Shown here piece after piece: positions 6,758 through 10,177 of a DNA stretch of 10,177 nt. How positions within the stretch are numbered: the stretch's first letter is position 1; each line of letters begins with the position of its first letter. A program made the translations under genes and the position numbers. The DNA is from Verrucomicrobiota bacterium (GTDB lineage Bacteria > Verrucomicrobiota > Verrucomicrobiia > Chthoniobacterales > JAFAMB01), in assembly GCA_019242435.1 (NCBI GenBank), contig JAFAVN010000427.1, positions 1 to 10,177 of the forward strand. The letters are read 5' to 3'. The notes under the pieces were generated by a model, which made no database searches, was not told the origin of the DNA, and saw nothing but the letters and a program-made list of their open reading frames with translations.

Positions 6758-7318
6758 TTAATTCAAGGACGGATCGTCAGGCGCGAGCGCCAGCAGGTAG
6801 TACGCTGGTCCCTTTAACTTCATGAATCCCAACCATGATTTCTGGTCCGGTTCTCCCGCCAGGAGTTCCGCGTCCATATCTTTTACAAACCAAGCGTTTT
6901 GCCCGAGTTCTCCTTCCAGCTGCCCCGCGCTCCAGCCGGCGTAACCTCGAAACGCTCGGACAAAGCCGCGCCCTTCGCGCAAGATCTCTTCGGCATCACC
7001 AAGCGAAACCGGTACTTGGAACGCCCCCGGCACCCCAGTGTGTCCGTCGAGAAATGCCATCAAAATCAGTTCATCCGAAGAAACCGGGCCGCCTTCGTAA
7101 ACGGGCACATCCGCCAGTCCCGGGAACGCTGGTTCCGCGACCAGATCGGCTAACCTTTGATGCATCGGGCGGTTAACTACCACCCCGAAAGCGCCCTCAG
7201 CTTCTTCATGGCTCGAAATGAAGAGAATCGTTCGCCGGAAATGCGGATCTTTCAGCGAAGGATGCGCAAATAAAAGTTTTCCGCCAATGCTGAATTTCTC
7301 TTCGCCCTCGAGCCTCAC
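6758..7318 (-). CDS. YqgE/AlgH family protein (UPF0301, DUF179)
   Basis: A 186-residue member of the YqgE/AlgH family, typical in length. Family features are the N-terminal GKLLFAHPSLKDPHFRRTIL (13-32), then GAFGVVVNRPM, then VYEGGPVS, and FRGYAGWSAGQLEGEL toward the C-terminus. Members are small cytoplasmic proteins of unknown biochemical role; the AlgH name comes from a link to alginate regulation in Pseudomonas, which should not be carried over. Start is GTG at 7318, the only start that keeps the conserved N-terminus, with no clear ribosome site. It opens the minus-strand run, diverges from thiG across a short gap, and ends four bases before moeA. Family call is strong; function is unknown. 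Confidence 0.92.
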   Translation of the reverse strand: MRLEGEEKFSIGGKLLFAHPSLKDPHFRRTILFISSHEEAEGAFGVVVNRPMHQRLADLVAEPAFPGLADVPVYEGGPVSSDELILMAFLDGHTGVPGAFQVPVSLGDAEEILREGRGFVRAFRGYAGWSAGQLEGELGQNAWFVKDMDAELLAGEPDQKSWLGFMKLKGPAYYLLALAPDDPSLN

Positions 7319-7333
7319 AAGGGTCAGATTAAG

Positions 7334-7347
7334 AGCGACTAGTCACT
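7334..7347. promoter_or_regulatory. Imperfect palindrome in the algH-thiG divergent gap
   Basis: AGCGACTAGTCACT is a 14-base inverted repeat with six of seven pairs matching, centred on GACTAGTC. It lies in the gap between the divergent algH and thiG starts, where an operator acting on both directions would be expected. The hexamer AGTCAC recurs at 7359-7364. No strong -35/-10 pair is visible. It may be a repressor site or chance. Confidence 0.25.
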
Positions 7348-7386
7348 GTTCAAGGGCCAGTCACGAAAATTCCTAATTTGAGTATT

Positions 7387-8181
7387 ATGCAGCTTAACTG
7401 CACACCAATTCACATTGCAGACCGTGAATTTCGATCCCGTCTATTGGTTGGGACAGGCAAGTTTTCCAGTAACACTGTCATGCAGGACGCCTTGGAAGCT
7501 AGCGGGACCGAGATCGTAACCGTTGCTCTGCGTCGAGCGGATCTATCAGGCCGGCACGATCCTTTCGCCAACATTCTGGACTTCATCGACTCAGCCCGGT
7601 ACCTTCTGCTGCCAAACACGAGTGGCGCCATGAACGCCGATGAAGCCGTACGGCTCGCCCGTCTCGCGGCATCGGCTGGACTTCCTAAATGGGTAAAGCT
7701 GGAGATTCACCCCGACCCTCACTATTTGCTTCCGGACCCGATCGAAACGCTTTATGCAGCAGAGAGACTCGTCAAAGAAGGTTTTGTGGTGCTGCCCTAC
7801 ATTAACGCTGATCCGGTGCTTGCCAAACGCCTGGAAGAGGTGGGTACCGCGACGGTAATGCCGCTTGGTTCTCCGATCGGCAGCAACCAGGGATTGCGCA
7901 CCCGGGATCAGCTACAAATTATCATCGATCAGGCTTTGGTTCCTGTGATTATCGACGCCGGCTTAGGCGCTCCGAGCCACGCCGCCGCCGCCATGGAACT
8001 GGGTGCAGACGCGGTGCTGGTCAACACCGCAATCGCGATTGCCCCGGACCCTGTTCGCATGGCAGTGGCCTTCAAAAATGCAGTTGAAGCTGGGCGCATG
8101 GCCTTTGAAATCGGCCTCGGAACAGAGCGCCAGACCGCCGAGGCCACCAGCCCGCTGGAAGCCATTTTGCGGCAGAAGTGA
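7387..8181 (+). CDS. thiG: Thiazole synthase ThiG
   Basis: ThiG builds the thiazole phosphate half of thiamine from deoxyxylulose phosphate, dehydroglycine and sulfur carried by ThiS-thiocarboxylate. The TIM-barrel signatures are present: RLLVGTGKF near the start, LLPNTSGAM, the Schiff-base lysine in WVKLEIHPD (Lys104 from the ATG), VMPLGSPIGSNQGL, and the phosphate-binding VIIDAGLGAPSHAAAAMELG and VLVNTAIAIA. The 264-residue length fits the family. I chose ATG 7387; a TTG at 7378 would add three residues. Neither has a clear ribosome site. ThiS, ThiF, ThiH/ThiO and ThiE are not in the window, so ThiG must rely on genes elsewhere. No TPP riboswitch is visible in the short upstream gap. The following gene, an ABC ATPase, begins 108 bases downstream and is not an obvious thiamine gene. 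Confidence 0.96.
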   Translation: MQLNCTPIHIADREFRSRLLVGTGKFSSNTVMQDALEASGTEIVTVALRRADLSGRHDPFANILDFIDSARYLLLPNTSGAMNADEAVRLARLAASAGLPKWVKLEIHPDPHYLLPDPIETLYAAERLVKEGFVVLPYINADPVLAKRLEEVGTATVMPLGSPIGSNQGLRTRDQLQIIIDQALVPVIIDAGLGAPSHAAAAMELGADAVLVNTAIAIAPDPVRMAVAFKNAVEAGRMAFEIGLGTERQTAEATSPLEAILRQK

Positions 8182-8186
8182 TATTG

Positions 8187-8218
8187 AGAAGCGCAGAAGT
8201 GCAGGAGCGCAGAACGGC
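8187..8218 (+). repeat. Degenerate 8-base tandem repeat after thiG (consensus AGAAGYGC)
   Basis: Four head-to-tail octamers: AGAAGCGC, AGAAGTGC, AGGAGCGC and AGAACGGC. The array starts just after the thiG stop (8179-8181), and the end of thiG carries a related GCAGAAGTG. It fills part of the thiG-ABC ATPase spacer (8182-8289), where no gene or terminator is seen. It could be slipped-strand expansion or an intergenic repeat family scattered in the genome. Confidence 0.5.
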
Positions 8219-8289
8219 AGCGAGGAGGCGTTCACGTTTCGGAGACGTTTGACTTCGCAGCCGGCTCAGAACTCTCCAGAGCGTTCATT

Positions 8290-9099
8290 TTGTCTACGAC
8301 CAACTCCCCACCCCCTCTCCTCCAAGTGGTTGCGCTGACGGTCTGGTTCCCGATTCGGTCTGGAGCTCCCGGACGGCGTGACCGATTCGTCAAAGCGGCG
8401 ACCGATGTCAGTTTTAGCATATCGCCCGGAAAAACGCTCGGCCTCGTCGGCGAGAGCGGTAGCGGCAAAACGACCGTCGGTAAGGCCATCTTGAGACTGG
8501 TCCCGATCACAAGCGGAACGATCCGGTTGGCTGGAACTGACATCACCACTCTTCCCGAATCACGGTTCCGGCCCTTCCGTCGCCAGGTCCAAATGATCTT
8601 TCAAGATCCATTCGGTTCCCTGAATCCTCGGTGGAACATCCTTCGGATCATCAATGAACCACTCAAGATTCATTTTCCAGGATTAAACCGGTCCCAGAGA
8701 GAGGAACGGGTTGTGCAACTGCTGCGTAAAGTAGGCCTTTCTGCGAATAGTTTGCGCCGGTACCCACACGAGTTCAGCGGCGGACAACGCCAACGGATTG
8801 GGATCGCTCGCGCATTGGCTGTCGAACCGAAACTCATCGTGTGCGACGAGGCGGTGAGCGCTCTGGACGTCAGTGTTCAGGCGCAGATCGTAAATCTTTT
8901 ACAGGATCTCCAGCAGGAACTCGGCCTTTCTTACCTCTTCATTTCCCACGATCTTGCAGTCGTCGAGCATATCAGTCATGATGTGGCCGTAATGTACCGC
9001 GGTAAAATTGTTGAAAAGGCCGATGCCGCCTCAATCTACCGGCATCCCCAGCATGAGTATACCCGAAACCTGCTCGCCAGCGTTCCCTCTGTGGATTAA
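8290..9099 (+). CDS. ABC transporter ATP-binding protein, DppF/OppF (peptide importer) type
   Basis: A 269-residue cytoplasmic ATPase subunit. ATPase motifs are complete: Walker A GESGSGKT (54-61), Q-loop Gln105 in FQDPFGSLNPRWN, signature FSGGQRQRIGIARALA (162-177), Walker B LIVCDEAVSALD (182-193) with catalytic Glu187, and H-loop His220 in FISHDLAVVE. The Q-loop sequence, the VSALDVSVQAQ D-loop region and the HPQHEYTRNLLASVP end identify the dipeptide/oligopeptide (PepT) family. The C-terminal oligopeptide-specific extension stops very early, with no cysteine cluster. Start is TTG at 8290, the first usable start after the in-frame TGA at 8185-8187; the ribosome site is poor. No permease, binding protein or partner ATPase is in the window, so substrate and partner are unknown. 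It sits between thiG and rodA on the same strand; rodA follows by 15 bases. Confidence 0.9.
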   Translation: MSTTNSPPPLLQVVALTVWFPIRSGAPGRRDRFVKAATDVSFSISPGKTLGLVGESGSGKTTVGKAILRLVPITSGTIRLAGTDITTLPESRFRPFRRQVQMIFQDPFGSLNPRWNILRIINEPLKIHFPGLNRSQREERVVQLLRKVGLSANSLRRYPHEFSGGQRQRIGIARALAVEPKLIVCDEAVSALDVSVQAQIVNLLQDLQQELGLSYLFISHDLAVVEHISHDVAVMYRGKIVEKADAASIYRHPQHEYTRNLLASVPSVD

Positions 9100-9114
9100 A
9101 GTCTTGTTTGTTTA

Positions 9115-10177
9115 ATGAATCTGTTTCTTAAGAAGTTATTGGGGATGAATTGGCTGCTGGCAGCGATCGCCATTGCTCTCTCGATCTTTGGGGTTATTGC
9201 CATCTATAGCGTGACGTTCATGCGGGAAGAGCTTTATCTCCAGGAAATGTGGCGGCGTCAGGTCGTCTGGTTAGTCATTGCTATCATTGCTTTCTTTGTA
9301 ACATCCCTCGTCAATTATCGGGTCTGGCTCAGTAACATCATTTTTCCACTGCTTTTATATCTCGCCGGCCTCGGTTTTCTGGTTCTCACCCATTTTTTCG
9401 GACGAACTACGTACGGTGCTAAAAGCTGGCTGGAACTTGGCCCGATCAGTTTTCAACCGGCGCAGCTCGCCATTGTTGCCACTCTACTATTACTGTCGTG
9501 GTTGCTGGCGAATACCGGGAATTGGACCGGCTTCTGGCCTACGATCGGCAGGATCTTGAGCTGCGGCGCCATCATTGCTCCGCCTTGGCTACTCATCCTG
9601 ATCCAGCCGGACCTGGGGGAATGCCTGGTAATGCTGCCACCGCTACTGGCCATCTTTTTCGTGGGTAGGATTCCAAAACGCTACCTTCTTGTTCTCATCA
9701 TCGGAGCCATCGCCGTCGTACCAGTGATTGCAAACTTCGGCTTGAAGACTTACCAGCGCGAGCGCCTGACGACCTTTATTAACCCCGATTACGACCCTCA
9801 GGGGGCAAGCTGGACGATTAACCAGGCACTGATCGCGATCGGCTCCGGCGGGCTCAACGGTAAGGGGTTTGCTGCGCCGAATACCCAGATCCAACTCGGC
9901 TTTCTGCCTTCAACCATTGTGCATACCGATTTCATTTTTGCCGGTATCTCTGAACAATTCGGATTCGTAGGAGACATCGCACTGGTTACCGCTTACGCCT
10001 CACTATTGATGACGGGGTTACTCATTGCGGCCAGCGCGCCGGACGAACTCGGCCGCTTGGCGGCGGTTTCAATTGTCGGATTGATCTTCACCCACGTCTT
10101 TATGAATATCGGGATGAACATCTCGATCACCCCAATTACGGGTGTTCCGTTGCCGCTAATCAGCTACGGCGGTTCAT
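9115..10177 (+). CDS. rodA: RodA, SEDS-family peptidoglycan glycosyltransferase, partial at right edge
   Basis: The first 354 residues of RodA, the multi-pass inner-membrane glycosyltransferase that polymerises lipid II for rod elongation with its class B PBP partner (usually PBP2/MrdA) and MreB-MreCD. Most of the protein is hydrophobic segments: about 12-32, 50-66, 74-94, 116-132, 148-164, 170-184, 189-206, then 285-305 and 315-335. SEDS motifs are YGAKSWLELGPISFQPAQLA (100-119), QPDLG (164-168), GSGGLNGKG (243-251), HTDFIFA (270-276) with the proposed catalytic Asp272, and PLPLISYGGS at the edge. The usual FQPSE glutamate is Gln117 here. ATG 9115 is preferred; ATG 9145 is a possible alternative start. 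Upstream ribosome sites are weak. It is 15 bases after the ABC ATPase, so co-transcription is possible. Roughly 20-40 C-terminal residues are missing. RodA is favoured over FtsW by the HTDFIFA and loop sequences. Confidence 0.95.
   Translation, partial: MNLFLKKLLGMNWLLAAIAIALSIFGVIAIYSVTFMREELYLQEMWRRQVVWLVIAIIAFFVTSLVNYRVWLSNIIFPLLLYLAGLGFLVLTHFFGRTTYGAKSWLELGPISFQPAQLAIVATLLLLSWLLANTGNWTGFWPTIGRILSCGAIIAPPWLLILIQPDLGECLVMLPPLLAIFFVGRIPKRYLLVLIIGAIAVVPVIANFGLKTYQRERLTTFINPDYDPQGASWTINQALIAIGSGGLNGKGFAAPNTQIQLGFLPSTIVHTDFIFAGISEQFGFVGDIALVTAYASLLMTGLLIAASAPDELGRLAAVSIVGLIFTHVFMNIGMNISITPITGVPLPLISYGGS

Noticed and set aside
7319..7386. TPP riboswitch upstream of thiG
   Set aside because: The gap is too short for the element and lacks the CUGAGA-type core.
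8876..8901. Walker B reading DEA instead of DEP in the ABC ATPase as a possible inactivating change
   Set aside because: The catalytic Asp and Glu are both present, and Ala at the third position is compatible with activity in this family.

Overview
The window looks like ordinary chromosomal, housekeeping DNA from a free-living Gram-negative bacterium. The style of the RodA, MoeA and NadA sequences and the gene mix suggest the Verrucomicrobiota or a neighbouring PVC lineage. That placement rests on recognition from memory, not a search, and is moderate to weak. There are no rRNA or tRNA genes, CRISPR arrays, transposases, integrases or prophage genes. G+C is moderate and looks even throughout.

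Layout. Seven genes on the minus strand run from about 7318 down to the left edge: a YqgE/AlgH-family protein, MoeA, NadA, an HI0933-family flavoprotein, a PrxQ/BCP peroxiredoxin, a pseudo-GTPase with a DUF697-like C-terminus, and a long protein that starts as RsmA (KsgA) and continues in the same frame into a Nudix domain, cut by the window edge. Three genes on the plus strand run from about 7387 to the right edge: ThiG, a lone DppF/OppF-type ABC ATPase, and RodA (cut by the right edge). The two blocks diverge from a 68-base gap at 7319-7386 that holds an imperfect palindrome.

How the genes relate. Spacings are short (4-base gap algH/moeA, 4-base GTGA overlap nadA/flavoprotein, 25-base gap flavoprotein/peroxiredoxin), so parts of the minus block are probably co-transcribed. 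The functions are mixed: molybdenum cofactor, NAD, thiamine thiazole, peroxide defence, ribosome maturation and cell-wall elongation. This is not one pathway. NadA has no NadB or NadC beside it, ThiG has no ThiS, ThiF or ThiH, MoeA has no other Moco gene, and the ABC ATPase has no permease. Recognisable Shine-Dalgarno sequences are weak or missing at most starts, and several starts are GTG or TTG.

The most interesting items are: (1) the in-frame RsmA-Nudix fusion with both active-site motifs intact; (2) the moeA-nadA spacer (5382-5574), where complementary segments define two hairpins whose loops are complementary to each other over 8 bases, followed by two small hairpins just before the likely nadA ATG, making a candidate structured leader RNA; (3) the DUF697-type GTPase whose P-loop and NKxD motif are both degenerate; (4) a tandem pair of DnaA-box-like 9-mers between the pseudo-GTPase and rsmA; (5) a degenerate 8-base tandem repeat after thiG.
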